A stretch of DNA of 64,000 bases from Nautilus pompilius (taxonomy: Eukaryota > Mollusca > Cephalopoda > Nautilida > Nautilidae), in NCBI GenBank assembly GCA_018389105.1, contig JACATO010001759.1, positions 62,001 through 126,000 of the forward strand, in the 5' to 3' direction. Positions 38,201-53,200 of this stretch are shown here, in pieces. Within the stretch, counting starts at the first letter, position 1; every line of letters begins with the position of its first letter. The notes beneath the pieces were generated by a model. The model worked only from the letters and a program-made list of their open reading frames with translations. It ran no database searches and had not been told where the DNA came from. The position numbers and the translations under genes were made by a program.

Positions 38201-41200
38201 ATGGGAAAAGCTATCAAAATGGAAACCATGTGCTTTTATCAAAACAGAAGCCCCCATGTCTTATCCATTTTGTGGAGTTGGAGCAGAATGGCAGTAAGCA
38301 GAGAATGCAGCTGGTATGAATTAAAAAGAAAAGCAACTTCAATGAATAAATCCAGCCAACAACTTGTGCTGAATGCATAGCATTAATTTTCATGCAAGGT
38401 AGTAAATATTTCACCATAAAGATAAAAGTTTGCTTTAGAACAGTGCACTCAGTCTAGGCTGAAGATTGAATGCCGGAAATACTTACTTCCAGTCATACCT
38501 GTTTTATAGCAGTGTACAGAGTAGAATTTGACCTTACAGCATGGCTTCTCGACAGGTGGGAACCAAGAGATCTCAACTGTGTGGGGACCCAGTGGAATTA
38601 CCGTAACGTTTTTTGGCGAATTGGGTGACTTTTCTAAAAAAAAAGTAAAGAAAACAAAAACAATAAGCAGATATTATAAAACAACACGCACTACTGGAGG
38701 AAAGTGAGGATTCCTCAAGCTTGAATAGCCTTTCTGCATACCACGAGAACCAGACATCTGCTATGCCAGTGTAGCCTTTTTTTTTTTTTTTTGTACTATA
38801 TAAACCCCTTCTCTGTTAGAACTTGTATCTTAACAATTATCAAGTTGAATTCTTCATTCCTCCCTTTCAAGTAATCTAAATGTCATTTACTGGCAAACTA
38901 CAATAATCACTAAGCCAAACTATCCCAAAAATTGCATTATTTTTGTTTGTTGGTTATTGTTCTTCCTCTACCCTTAAAAAAAATCAAGGTTAGATTTGAG
39001 AGCATTGCATCATTAACTATTAGATCCAGCAAACAGAAGAAAAAACATACCTGCATTAAGTATTTTGCAGATTCAAGGTACCAAATCAATATATATATTT
39101 TTAAGTAAAACAAAATAGAATTGATAGTAGTAATTTCTAAACAAGACTGGAAAGGTAATGGTGATGTGTTATTTAAAAATAGTAGAAGATTAATTCAAAC
39201 ATTTCACATCAATTATTAGCAGTTAGGTTCATCAGTAAGTTTCCATGATCTTTCCTTGTCAACATCGTCAGGGTTTATTTAGTCCTGAGAAGTGTTGTAG
39301 TGTGTGATGATGGTAAGTTTTTGACACGTGTTTCTCGGTTGTTTTCTTATCAGTACCTTTTAGCCTATTCCCTGACATTTCCCCAATTAAATACTATTTG
39401 TGAGATATTTAAACCTTCCTACTGCTAGGGGTGTCCTTGATGGATTGCCTTACTTTTTTCTTTGTACTTATGCTGCTCAAAGTCAGTGATGCAGCAAGCA
39501 TGCAGCCTACTAATGACGACGTTTCTAGTTGCTCAAGGGCTTCTTTGTCTCATCAGTGTGTTTCTTACCATAGTTTCGTGTGACAGCGTAAATTGTACCT
39601 TTGGTAGATATCGGGTCTTGCCTTGGAACCATAGTTGTTAACTAATTTCTTAATGTTGTAATACTTTTCAAACAGACAACTACCACCTATTTACGGTAAA
39701 CTCATTGCTACTGCCACCCACACTGTTACACTTGTAACAGTCATGTAAGCTATTCTTTAATGCCTAATACACACTTTTACATGATTGTATTAATAATGTA
39801 ACCAAGTTATCTTCTGCATCCCAGTTTCTTTTTATTGTGTTCTCCAAATGGCTTATATCAACATGTACTAAGCTGCAATACATAGTAGTAACTTTATCAA
39901 TAGGATGCCTGGCCTTTTCTTTTCCCTCCACTGCAGCTATCACTCACAATCTTACAACCATAAAAAGCAAACTGAAAAACAAATCCAGGTATAGATAAAG
40001 CAAATTTTTAATTTCATTGCAATGTATATATTTTTTAAATATATAACCCACTGCCTAATAACCAGCTCTACTTAAAGAATACACATTCTCAATAATAAGA
40101 AAAGAAAGAAACTATCTGGAAAACAAATTTTTTACTAACATACCACTATACAAACGTCTTCTTGCATTGAAATTACTTTGAAGCGCGTTAGGAAACAAAC
40201 AAAAAAGGGGGGGTTAGAGAAAGAATACTCAGGTAACAATAGTAATCATAACAAATAGTTTTTCATTTGGAACATCTGGGTAGAAAAAAACAAAAGATCT
40301 TTTATTGCCAGTCAATGGCTGGCTTACACAGAGGAAACAAACTGGTGTGCAGATTTTAAATAAGAGCCAGCTATGAAAGGGAGGGAAGCCATTCATTAAA
40401 ACCTGAGCTTTTCTATTAACAAAGCACTGGATTTGATGAACATGAATAACAGTTCTCCCACCTCTCAGAAACTGCTGGGTCAGATTAAAATTTGTATATC
40501 ACCAATTTGTTTTCTTTGATCTAAACTTAGCATTTATGCTTGGAAGAATCAATCCATCAGTCCAGTAAACATGCGCTGTAAGCAAATATTTGTCTTTTCA
40601 CAAGGTTTGCATTTGAAATATCATCTTTATTAATAAACCAAAAATTCTACAGCGCGGACATTTTCCCATTAGGAAAACCATTCTGTTTCAGAAAATAAAG
40701 GCAATAAGGCAGTAAATAAATGTCAAGCAACACCGATGTATGAATACTTGAATGTATCTTCTTGCTCATGCAATGTGCACTCATGCACACGCAAAAGCAA
40801 ACAGCATGGCCAAGCAGTTGTCAGCATACACCAGAGAAGAGCAGCGATCTGCAATTCTTTTTCTGTAGGCCAAAGATGGTCTGTTGACTGAAATCCACCA
40901 GAAAACATTGGCATAATATGGAGATAACTGTATACTGCAAATAAAAATGTACAGGCAAATTTAAGAATGACTGAACATCAGTATTGGCTGAAAACTGACC
41001 AAAAAGCCCCAGCAATGCCACCACCGGTGACAACATTGGCAAAATGAACAGAGTTCTCCATGATAATCGACATGAACACTTGAACTTCTGAAAAGTGTGC
41101 TCGCATTTGGATCTTATGTAAACATGTGTACCCAGCTCTTGAAACATTACCAGATTGAAACAGAGGTGCATCATTTTAATCCAGAAAGCAGAAAAAGAGA

Positions 41201-44200
41201 TTGCCTGCAGTAACATCTAGCATCACCAATGCCCAAAAGATTTTCAAAACTCTCTTCTGTTTAAGTTATGACTTGTTTTGGAACTCCCAGGGACCAATCC
41301 TTGCCCATTTCATGGATTGTGAAGTCGCAATCACCAGTGCAACATGCTATTAAAAAGACACACCCTGAAGCCGGTTATTTGAATTAAAATGGCATGAAAG
41401 ACTGGCACAAGATGTTCTGTAGCAGCATGGCAATGAGAGACCCCACAGTGCTCAGGCAACCAATGATACTTTGAACAGACTGCACTTTGAACTTCTACCA
41501 CATCCTTATAGTCTGGATCTTGACCCATCCGTTTTTAACTGCTTTGGAACCATGAAACACACACACACACACACTCTCTCTCTCAGGTCTAGGCAATGCA
41601 ATTGCAGAAACTTGTAAATCATTGGACTGCATTTTTCAAAACAGGACTATGCAAAAAAGTGATGTGGTCCAATAAATCATGCCTGGCCGCTTGTTTTATT
41701 TTTGAATTGCCTTTACTTCCTGAAACACCAGCGTAAATAAACTATTGCTGTTTTCAGCAAGCAAATGGACTGTTATCAGTAAAGATCTTACCAAGAAAGC
41801 AGCAAACAGAAATTTTCAACTTCTGGAGACCAAAGAACAGTGAAGACCCAAGTGCCCCACCCACAAATTAATTCTCATGGCTGCTGCTTAATGGTTAAAC
41901 CCTGTCTACATGCTAATTAACATTTACTTTAAAGATATAACACAAATATTAACATAAAAATATAGTTCACACCACCTCAAAGTTTTAAGGTGATAATGAG
42001 GAAATGGTTGAGAAGCTTCCTTGTCACCAATAAGTGAAACATGACTAAGGCTGATTCAAAAAGACCAACTCATTTTTGCAAATACAGCATAATGCCCAAT
42101 CTCAAGGGTTTTCTTCTTCTGATTAGTTTTACTTCAAGATCAGAAAATAATAAAAGTTTTGCAACCGTCCTGAATTTTTTTTTTTTTTGTTAAAGGTGTT
42201 TGTAAATAGGAAATTTGGATTTTAATAGAATAGCTCCACCTGACCTTGCCCCACAAAAGGAAGGACTACAGAAGCTCCTCTTTCCCAACCAGTACAGAAA
42301 ATGATAAAAAAAACAAAGGCTTTGTGTGTGTGTGTGTGTGTGTGTGTGAGAGATAGATGACGATTATATTACAAGACTTTTTCAGGAAAACCAAACACCA
42401 CGTAAATTTCTTAAGCTTTCTCAATGAGGCAGCATGAGGAAACACAATATTATTTACAGGCCAGGAATGTAACAGCATAGCTGTCAGGCATAATAAAGGA
42501 TGATAGGAGGAAGGTATTCTAAGTAATATAAAAAAAGAAGAGAAAAATCTTAGTTTTAAAGAAAACTGAATACAGATAAAAATCTAATTTTTCCTTTTTA
42601 CATTAAAAATTTCTGATGTTAGAAATTCTGAGACCATCAGTCCTATGCACAGCATTTTATTTTTCACAACAGTGATAATAAATAGCCTCAAAGATCCGAC
42701 TTCAGCGCATGATCCTCTGGCCTTGTACTGCATTTATCCCACACAGAGGGGTGTCAGGTTTATCAAAATCACATCCATGATACTATTGGTGGCTGCTCAG
42801 ACATCCAAATATGGAAAAGCAGTGTCATCTTCTAGTTTAGAGAATGTGCAATACACAGCACCTTTCCATAATAATTTTTCATTGTTATTGCTACAATATG
42901 CTAGTTTGTGGTGGAAAATGACAAATAAAGACTAGCGGTAGAGTAGAATTCTTTGTTAGTACTTGGTTGAGTCATTTTTAACATTAATCAGTGAAAAGTT
43001 ATACCATGGCTTAGTGCAAGTTTACCAACATCCATGTGAGAACTTCCTTTAATTCCATCATATTGGCAGGACTGTTGAATGGACAGCTTTTAGCCGATGA
43101 TCCAGATACTCCAACAGGATGCATATCAGAGCTTTGGGGTACCAAGGGAAGAAAGAGAATGCCCTGATTCCTCTTCCACATTGCGGCACACAGTACCATC
43201 CTCCTGATAAACATGGGAAACTAATCTTAGTAAACCTTGTTGGTACAGTGGTAGAAGCATCATCTTTAAAATGACAATGTTCCCAGCAGAATTGAGACAT
43301 CCTCCAACAAACACTAATTCTGTCTTTCCAAAAAAAAAAAAAAAGTTCTTCTCAAAACTTAGGAGTGACATCCAGATGCAAACTGCTAAAGCTTGGACTC
43401 ATCAAAAGAGAGTACATGCTACCAATGCATACAAGTCTTGCCAAATATGCTCTTCCAAGTGCTTTATTCCTATTGGACATGCTACACACCCTCTGTAGCC
43501 AAGTTGGTAGAAATATTGGACCGTTCTTTGGTTTGCTTCTGTTTTGTTGGCAAAGTCATCAAGAGAATCTTGATAATAGGTGTGGATATAGCAAGTAATG
43601 ACACATTCTTATCAGCATGTCACCACTGAAGACCTTTGATCCACAAGAAATTTGAAGATGTTTGGCAGTCTTTCAGGCCATATTCAGAAAGGCTCATAAC
43701 ACCTCAGGTAAAAATCTCATGGTATCCACCAGTTTTTGGCATAGTGATAGTACACACTGGTTACCTGCCCAAACATGTCCCATACATACACACCCAAAAT
43801 ATGTAAATTTCAGTCAAATAAATCCATTATGGGAGAGACAAATCAATATGGCAGGACACTGGTTTTTGACATAAGAGAGGTCACAGTAAGATATCTAGTT
43901 CTTGACCACCAGAAAGAGTGCAATGTAGCTGATCCTAACTAGATAAATTTTAAGTTACCAGTAAAACATGATAAACTTGCTAAAGAAAAAGATTCATTCA
44001 CAGATCTGGTTCCTTTGTTGTTCATGAACAGATATCCTGGCAGTTTATTACAGTAAACATTGTCCTACATGAAGTTAATCATTGCTATAAAATAAAATCT
44101 AGGTTTTTCTTTGTTGTTAATTCCTATTGTTCAGCGAGGTAAAGCACAGATCGTGTCCACTCACCTGATATTTTAATGTCCAAACGTGCCACAGCTACAC

Positions 44201-47200
44201 TATAACCGACCGAGTTTTCAGACACACACTGGTAGTATCCAGAATCATCATCCTGACTCTGCGTGATTACAAGTTCTGCAAAACCAGGCATCACAGTCTA
44301 GAAGAGAAAGATAAAAACTAAATAATGCCAACTCTTTCTCACTAACTTTCGTCACTGAATTTTTTTTTTTTTTACCTAATGGAAACAGAATTTCTATTAT
44401 TAAATGCAAATGCATTAAAGACAAAAAAAAAAAAAAATATCACTGCTTTTGCCATTTTAAAAACTAACCACACGTTCAGAAAAATAGCAATGGCATACAT
44501 TGTAACAAAAAAAAAAAAAAAACGCAAAAAACATGGGCAGCAGTTTCCCAAAAATACAGAGTAGCAAGAACCAGAAACAGTTACTTCTGCTAAGTCTGCA
44601 AACAAAAAGATTTTAAGAAAATATATATTTGCATATTTCAGGTTTTTTTTAGTAGTTCATAATATTTCTGTCGTTTTTTTTTACTTCACAACTGTTCTAC
44701 AGTGATCCAGTAAATCTTAAAACTACAATTTGTTAGCATCTATCAAGAGACTTGGAAAAATGAATAATAATCAAAACGTTTAAAGCAAGTCTATTGAATA
44801 TGTTAGCAAATAAATTAAAATTCTGAGTTATCTCCCTTTAATGTCTTTTTCTTTCATATTGCAGGAGTTGGAATATAAAAAATCAGAGAATGCTGTTTCA
44901 TATTTTGTCTGACTGAAGAACAACAGTCAGTTTTTAAAATAATTGATATTACCATATCTGTGACTTTAAGACAAACTTTATTTTTAAGCAGTAGAAAAGA
45001 GAGAAAAATTCATTGGAAGACATCAATATGAATGAACTTAGATGCTAAGCTCCTGACTAAATGTATGTATCTTGTTAAAACAAAGATTTGTTGAAATAAG
45101 AGAGATTTACCTAGAAGATTTTATTAGATACAAGTAGATAAATTAAAAATGGGAGAATACACAATATGCTTTCATTAACAGTAAAATCTGAGTCAGATGC
45201 TTCCTCATCACTGTTCAATTATCATAACAAATCACCCTGTCCAGTCTAAGGTGTTGATCTGCTTCCACCACCACTTCAGACCCAGCACACACTTCCTGCT
45301 GGTGGGAGTCCATGTTTATCACCTTCTTTCCACTTCCTTACCACCCACAGTGGCAGCAAGATCAGTACTAGTCTTCTCTTCATCAGAAAGACATGACTAA
45401 AACACAGCGCCAGCATGGAATGTTGACTCGGAAGGGCCTCCCTCAGACCACAAAACCCCACTTGCCATAGCCAGTCAGACGCAAATTCATCATTTACCCA
45501 TCCACCCCTCCCCTTTTTTTTATTTACCCTTGCAATAACACCTTTCGAACAGTTTTCAATCTTCAGTATAGTTTTTCCTTCTCTCTTTTAAAACAGCCAA
45601 CAGCACAGCACAACACAGCAGTTGTCCATGACCCATCCCTGAAGACTATCGTCTTCAAAGGCTGTCAGAGAACACCTGCCTGATCTGCATTATCAATTTG
45701 TCTCATCATATTGTTAACATCACTGGAGCAACGTTTCTTCAAAGTCTGCTGGCATAAAGATGACGCACAGGTTCTTCAACAAGAAGAGTAATTTCGCTTT
45801 AATCTTTTCAATACCGAGCTTGTTTTGTGAATGCCATATTTTCTAATTGCTTCGCTAGCCTCTGAGGTAACGGTTTTTACTAACCACCTTCCAATTCATG
45901 GTATTTTCCACTTTTTTACCCCACAAACTTTTGCATGCAAAAAAAAAAATCAATCTCACAATAGCTCTTTTTCCTGTTTGAACCTCTGTCTTATGTTTGT
46001 TTCACCAACACCGAAATCACAAACCATTGCCATTTTCTTCAGTGAATAAGATGATAATCTTTAATTTGAAAGTTGCTGCAGAGTGAACTCGTTTGTCTAC
46101 TGTGACAAGTAACCGCAAAAATACACCGCAAAGGAGAAAAATGTAGGGTGACCCTAAATTTAAATAGCAAAAAAAAAAAAAGTGCATCAAATAAATATAG
46201 TAGCAAAGAAATAAAATCTGTTACCGTTGCCGTAATTCTTCCTTCGGGGCGTAGGTTCTCTCCGTTGAAAATCCACCTAATGCTGGGCACTGGGTAGCCA
46301 GTGGCTCGGCACTGGAAGTTTGCCACGTGTGCTCGTGGATATGTCCAGCTCACCGGAGCCTCTGATATCTGCGGTTTGACTGCAACAACAGAAAACCAAA
46401 AACTTGCTTCATGACAGCCAGCTATCAGCTTGATTATTAACCATTTATCATTGCAACATACAACATAACGTAGTTAGGATTTAAAAAAATTACGATTAAA
46501 AATTCTATCTATCACACGCCCAGTTTGAAGTATCATCTTCCTTTCACTGTGCACAGAGCCTTTCTTTCACAATAAACTGACATCCCCCCCACAAATCATT
46601 TCATTTTATCTAAACAAATAAAAAGTTTAATTTAAAAAAGCTCAACAGATTAACTGCATAGAAGAATCATGAGGTTTCTTCATGGGTAGTTTTTTGTATC
46701 TGACAAAATATTCATAATTACATTTTCAAAATTATAATTAACAAGTGCTCCTATAATTGGTTATAGTCATCTTCCTTCACATACATTTTGGGTCTTTCTT
46801 TAGAATTTCAGCACATTTCTCCAGTAACAGAGAACTGTTTGGAAATGTAGCATCACAAGGTTAGCCTTTGTTAGAGTGGCAGCTATGATTAGCTAACAGC
46901 ACAATTTGAGATGAGACTGAAGAGAATCCTGAAGTAATTCGTGAGAGTGTAGAAGCACTGGGTACACAATCAAATCAGCCAGCCATATGAACTAGAACTG
47001 ACTACACCCTTTGTTTTAGTCAGACTGCCACTGGAGTATATCGTGCAGGCTTAAAGTTCACATACCAGCAGTCAGCAATGATCACACAGCAGGCCATTTC
47101 TCCACAATCACAACATACCTGCATCCTTCCATCCCCATGGCTGCAATTTAAAGTCAACATCTATAAAGAGTAGTTCCCTCCAATATCCACCTGACTTGAT

Positions 47201-50200
47201 CCAGTGGAAGCAACAGCCTTGGTGGTCGCTTGTGTTCAGATTAAATCAGAATGAAAAAGAAACCAATGCACTTGGAGCCCTGCCTTGCACGACTCGTTTA
47301 GTTGGGTCATCCCCTACATAAGCTGTTCCTGGTGCTAGGGTGAAAGCATCTTAGAAGTGACTGGTTAGTTTATATGGTCATGATGATATGGTAATATAAC
47401 ATGTACAAATCTGGATGCTGCTTGTGCCAATCACCAAAAAATGCTGAAATAATCTTGTTTGCACAATAATAAGAAATTAATCCATTCATTTTTTTCAGTA
47501 AACAACTTCCATCTTCTTTCTAAAGCCAGTTCAAAGCTGCACTGCAAAGTTTGAGCGTTGCTATGCTGCTGTTTCACTGCCATACAGCAAACTTTCATTG
47601 ATTTGCATTCAGATGAGCATCTTTGCTGTCACAGATGACTCTCTCCAAACAGGTTATAAACAGCTCCAACAGGACTGCCAGAACCAATCCATCCATTCCA
47701 AATATACTGACAAAGCTGCTTAGAAAAAGGAGTCAAGGGTCAATCTAGAACATTATCGAATCAGCTGGTCTTAGCTTCTTTCTGCAAACAGTGGTGTTCT
47801 GATTATGTGGGATAATTCCTGTTGTTCAGAAGAGTACTGTGACCAAGCAGGTTATATTTCACAAACTATGACAGCACACTTTGTAATTTACAAAATAAAA
47901 ACCATAGGTCATAGTAAGAAGATCCAGAAATCCAATACCTAGGACCAAGCAATTTTCATATTTTGTTATGGGACAACTAGTCAGAGGACCACATTTGCCC
48001 TACAATCAAATTTTGAGCCAAGACTGAAGTGGAAATAAGCCAATGACAATCCATCAATGATAACCTTTAATAAGCCAATCAGCTACAAACCACCACTAAT
48101 TCCTAGTACTGACATGCACAAATTTCAAAGTGACAGCATAGACCCATTTCTAAACTAAAGTTTTAAATGTCAAGTTAAGAGTGAAAGTTTCATCCTCAAC
48201 AAAACTTTATAATTTGAGCTCAAATTTGTGTTTGGTTTTTTCGTAGGTAATAAGAGTCTGGTGAAATACAGCCAGGAGTAAAATTCTATTTGATGTCATC
48301 TAGATAATACTTATGTAAAATAATTCTGTACTTCTTCAGTTTTATAATTTTCCTTAATAAGCAACAGCAAAAACTTCCCTATATCATTAGTTATAAATTA
48401 AAAATTTTAATACTTTCCAAACATTGACTTCCTGTCAGGAAGATCATAAACAAACTTATGAGAATATTTAACTAATTATCTCTGGTGTGCATGGAAGGTT
48501 ATTTGTGATGTTATTTACAGAAAATAAAAGGTTAACTTCAGACATTTCCCATCACCCTATTAGTAGTAACAAAACTGATTGATGAACCTAATCTCTCCCT
48601 TATGCTATCATCACAGCTTAGTCCTGAAGAGAGAAGAGACTGGTTTGGAATGTAATGATGTTAATTGGCAGCAGGTGCTTCTTTCTCTCTCTCTCTCTTA
48701 ACTTATTATTATAACAAATTACTGGAGCTGGTCTTGAGCCTGTGACTTCTTAGGTGCTATTTTAAAAAAATCATTAAAAATTTTAAGCTCATTGCAATAT
48801 TACGGCATCTGCACAATTCAATTTTGAGTTAAAAATCCTTCATAATCAAGCAATCTGTCCATATGACACACAGACCATTAATGCTGACTTTTCAAGCTGA
48901 CCAAGCTGGTCTGATCTTCTCTTCTGCTTTTGGCAAATGTCTTTATCTCACCACAAGTGTTAGGTTACATCCTGCCATTGGTGGGCTGGGAGTCTGGCTT
49001 TGAGACCAAAACCATTAACTGATTCCTTAACACTGCAATGCTTAAGGACTTAAACATCACAACTACCACCCGTCCATGTTGACCTCACCGCTGCTGTTAT
49101 CCACAGTGTCGTGCTCTTAACAATGATAGGAGCTACTTTTTAATGTCTTTTGTGAATAATTTTGATGTTGAATTTCTTGCAAGAACTAATTGTCTACTTC
49201 CCCAGCAGATGTCAATGAGTGCATTATACAAATACTCTATGAATGAATGCACAGATTAACTAGAAACCAACAAAAACTCTATCCTCTTAAATAAACCATT
49301 TTCAGGGTTTTAATTTGTTTTTTTTTACATGTTTTAACTGGTAAAGTTGAAATAGAATATATAACCTTTTCTTTTTTCTTAAAAAACAGAAATTTTCAGA
49401 TCAGAGATTGAAAAAAAAATTATCTTGAATTACAAAACTGAGTAAAACTAAAAAGAAAAAAAGATCTTCGCAAATTTTTTTTAAATCTCATTTACTATTT
49501 TATTTAAATTCCATTTTAAGTATAACTTTTGGTGCAACTAAATTCATTCTTAGATACCCACCAATTTGTTTTATTTCTCGGAAGTTTTAAAAAATAGCAT
49601 AGTGTAAAACATCCTGTGTTTAGTCTCCTGAAAAGATGTCCAAAAGTGCCACCTGCTTGAAGATGCTTCAACTTTAGGGATACATGTTTAATGATTGTGT
49701 TTATCATCTCCATCCAGCTGTCAAGATTTATGACAATTGTTTTTCCTCAGCGTTAAAACCTGTTTTGTTGTTGTCTTTTAACCATAAAACATTTTTAAGA
49801 GTAACTTTCTTTTTTCAACCTTACAAATAGAAAGTAGTCAAGGACAAACTCACCCAGAACGTTCAGTGTAGTCGTCACAGTGGCGTTTTTCTTCATCCCC
49901 GGAGTGCTTCCTGTGCAGATGTAAACACCAGAATCCACAGCCTCCACATTGAGAAATTTCAGGCTTCCACCCACAAGCATCACCACTCCATCTCTTCTGA
50001 GCTTCTCGGTGCCTACAGTTTAGATATCATAGTTTGTAGAAGCTAACTCCATGTCGTGCAGAACTAGTGTGCAAATTCCGATCAATCAACGAGCAGTTTA
50101 AAGGGGATGGACAGAAGTGCACACACTTGTGATTTTACATGATCAACAACAACCATCTACGTCAAATGTCCTTTGTAGCTTACAGGAATAAAAGCTTTCA

Positions 50201-53200
50201 GAAAAAACCAGAAACAACGTGCTAGAACAGCGCCTTGAGACAACTATGGTCCATCTGTTTCACCTTTTTGTTCCTCAAACCAACCTCTCCAGAAACAAAA
50301 ATTAATTGATTTGACTTAGCTAAAGATCAGTTTTGAGCAAACCAATTCCCAACCCTACCTATCCACCATCCAGCATTCACAAGTATTTACACAATGTTAA
50401 AAAAGCTCTGGTCTACCATCAAATTAATGATTAAAAAACACATTTAAAGTAGCAACAGTCATTTGTCTTTTTTGCCAAACATCTTAACTGTTGGTTTTTA
50501 AAAAAAAAATAACCCATCAAGAATCGATGATGATTAGCAAGACACTAACCAGAAATTGCAACATGCATTCACTGCAGTCTTTCTACTGGTCGGGGTTAGT
50601 ACGAGGTCTCTAGCATTCAGGTATCTCCTGACTACAGACCTGTCCATTCCCCTTCAGATGTGAGAGGGAGCCCAGTGGGCCACCTTGGGAAGGAATGAGA
50701 AAACAACACAATACTAACTTAAAAGTATCACCACCGCCCCCCCCCATACACACACACACACCATCAGCATAGTTTTCTAATACAAGTTTATCCTCAATAA
50801 CTCCTATCTACCGAAGATGTTTCCTTCTTTTAAATGTCTTTACATTTTGACGCAGAATGCTTTGTCACTCCGATATCTTGTTTAGAATAAATGCTTTCCA
50901 CATGGACTTAAAATTTTTTTTAAAAAGAATAATGATGCCCAGATCAGAATATTAAGCTTAAAATTCTAACTAGTTTTGGCACAACTTTAAAGTGGGCCAA
51001 AGAGTAGGTAAGAAAAGAATCACCAAATCAGTAAGTCAGGCGTGGGTTCAGGGCCAGCTCAGAACCACTTATTCAATCAAAAGACTGATATCAGGCTGCA
51101 AGAGTTTCTATGTGCAGTCTCTTTCACAGAACTAAACCGCAGCCATGACAACAGGAAGCATCACTGAAACCCAAGTTCACGAGCTACTACTGCTAAGGTG
51201 ATGAAAAATTTCCAAACTAATCCACTCGTTTCTATTAATATGTCCTGACCAACATTTCACATACCATGTGGGAACAGAACACATCAGGTACTTGGTTATT
51301 AGTACCCATTCTCTGACTTTGTTTATTAAGTAAAAAAAATGAAGGTTGTCAAAGCACACATACAACAGAAGTCTGATAAAAGATTTTAACAAATCAATAA
51401 TAATTAGTTGATTTATTGTTACCAGAGTTTAGACTCTGTGTACATGCATGCACGAGAGTAACAGAAAGAGAACTGGTGATTGATTGATTGATTCACTGGT
51501 TCAATGTTCTAAATATTCACCGACTGCTCCATGAATTATGGCGTTAAATACTCTACTAGCTGTTTGTTGCAAAGGCAGTTCAGTTTTCTTTCCCAGTAGA
51601 CTCCAGTAATACAAAATATAACACATACTTTTTCATTTACTCCCTGGACTAACGCAGTAGTCGCATCACCACGGAAAAGATTGGTCTTTTTTTTTTTAAA
51701 TGCAGTATAACCTCATTCGTAAACAATGTGCGCACAGATCAGGTATGCAAGGTCCTGAGACATTCTCAGGGTTGTGTGCTACTCGCTCATGATCTTTAAG
51801 CAGGAATTGTTACACCGCTGCCAACAACTGTGAAAATTTCTGATTTTTTTTGCTGACTTTGTATTCTGTTTCATCATTGTCCTATTAAAATTATTTGTTC
51901 CACCCTCTTTAACCAATTTGTGATTCTGAAAGTTTCCCCAACAGAGTTAAATATTTATCAAGTATATTTTATAAATTCTTATTCTGATGAAATTATTAAT
52001 AAATTTTTAATTAAAGTTAAGTCAGACTCTTCCAAGTAAAAACAAACTTCATTCAAACCAAATGTTACCATTCCATTTATTCTATGGATCTAGAATGCTC
52101 AATAAACACAATATCAATGTTTTCTTTACTTTAAAGGCGAGACCCCATAGATACCATATGTATCCCTGGTATTTATTTCATTGGATGTAGTTGCGAGCAA
52201 GAAACCCAACGTCCATTAAATACCACAAAGTTGGTCCTTGGGAGCAGTTATCTCAAATCTGCATTTTCTTCACGTTAACTGTACATTACATCAATTCTCC
52301 CTGACAGAAACCATCTCCCTACACAATAATAATTAATGGAAATGAGGACCTTAGAATTGGTAATGTTTGTTTTTTAAACAAAGATTTTATGCTCCACTTA
52401 TAAACAAGTTACACATAAATGAAATCATTCTGACATTCAAATTAGAACAAAGTTTCATGCAATGAAAACTTTCTCCACATCCTGATAAAGTGATAACAAC
52501 AACAACAACAAACACAAAATCCCATTTGCTCCCTGACTGTTCTGACAAAGCTAAACAGCCAACTTATGGTATTTCACCCCATTTAAAGTAACTAGTGCTC
52601 AGTATCTGTGGTTCCATCTGGAATAATGAAGTTTATTCTAGCATACAATTAAGGAGCATATTTAATTAATTACAGTTTACACGTCAGGTGTTCGCTATGT
52701 AATCATTAATTTTAGTACTAAAATCACATTGTGAATGGTAATAATTTATGTTAAAATTGAATTTTGTGTTAAACCCTATTAAAAAATAAAATTGGCTTAA
52801 TTTAGTTCTGATTTATTATTATTAACCATAATTTTACCCCCCCCAAACATGTACCGACATAAACACAAAGGAAACCTATAGTGACACATTATTTTCAGAT
52901 TAGCCGAGCGCCAAGAAGTTAATGCGCTACAACCACCCGCCGTCTCTACATAACTCAAGAAATCAATTTGCAAATTAGAAGACGCCTTTCTCTCCTCTCA
53001 TCTTAATTTGAGCAAAACTTGAAATGAAACTGCTTTATAAATCCTGACTAACTACACGTCCTCGACACATTTGCATCTCTTGTGGAGTCTGGTAAATTTT
53101 TAGACTAGCATCCCAACAGAATGCAGGTGTCCCTTGGTCCGTGGTGAAATGATCGTCTCACCAGAGTCGTCATGTGGTTTTAACAAGGTTATTAGTAATT

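Larger units (their letters stand above)
38634..44164 (-). other. Intron between exons E and F (5.5 kb)
   Basis: Phase-1 intron. It holds a decayed mariner transposase (40803-41660), a GT microsatellite (42323-42348) and a 20-bp near-palindrome (39722-39741). Two further stretches (39230-39960 and 43010-43900) read like decayed coding sequence on the minus strand but are full of stops and I could not assign them. Confidence 0.7.

Noticed and set aside
40821-41216. 131-codon minus-strand open frame
   Set aside because: It is the antisense shadow of a decayed mariner transposase on the plus strand.
47040-47700. Possible retrotransposon or gene fragment on the minus strand (SLLYGSETAA, TAYVGDDPTKRVVQ)
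   Set aside because: Only isolated short peptides between stops; no order of motifs that supports a family.
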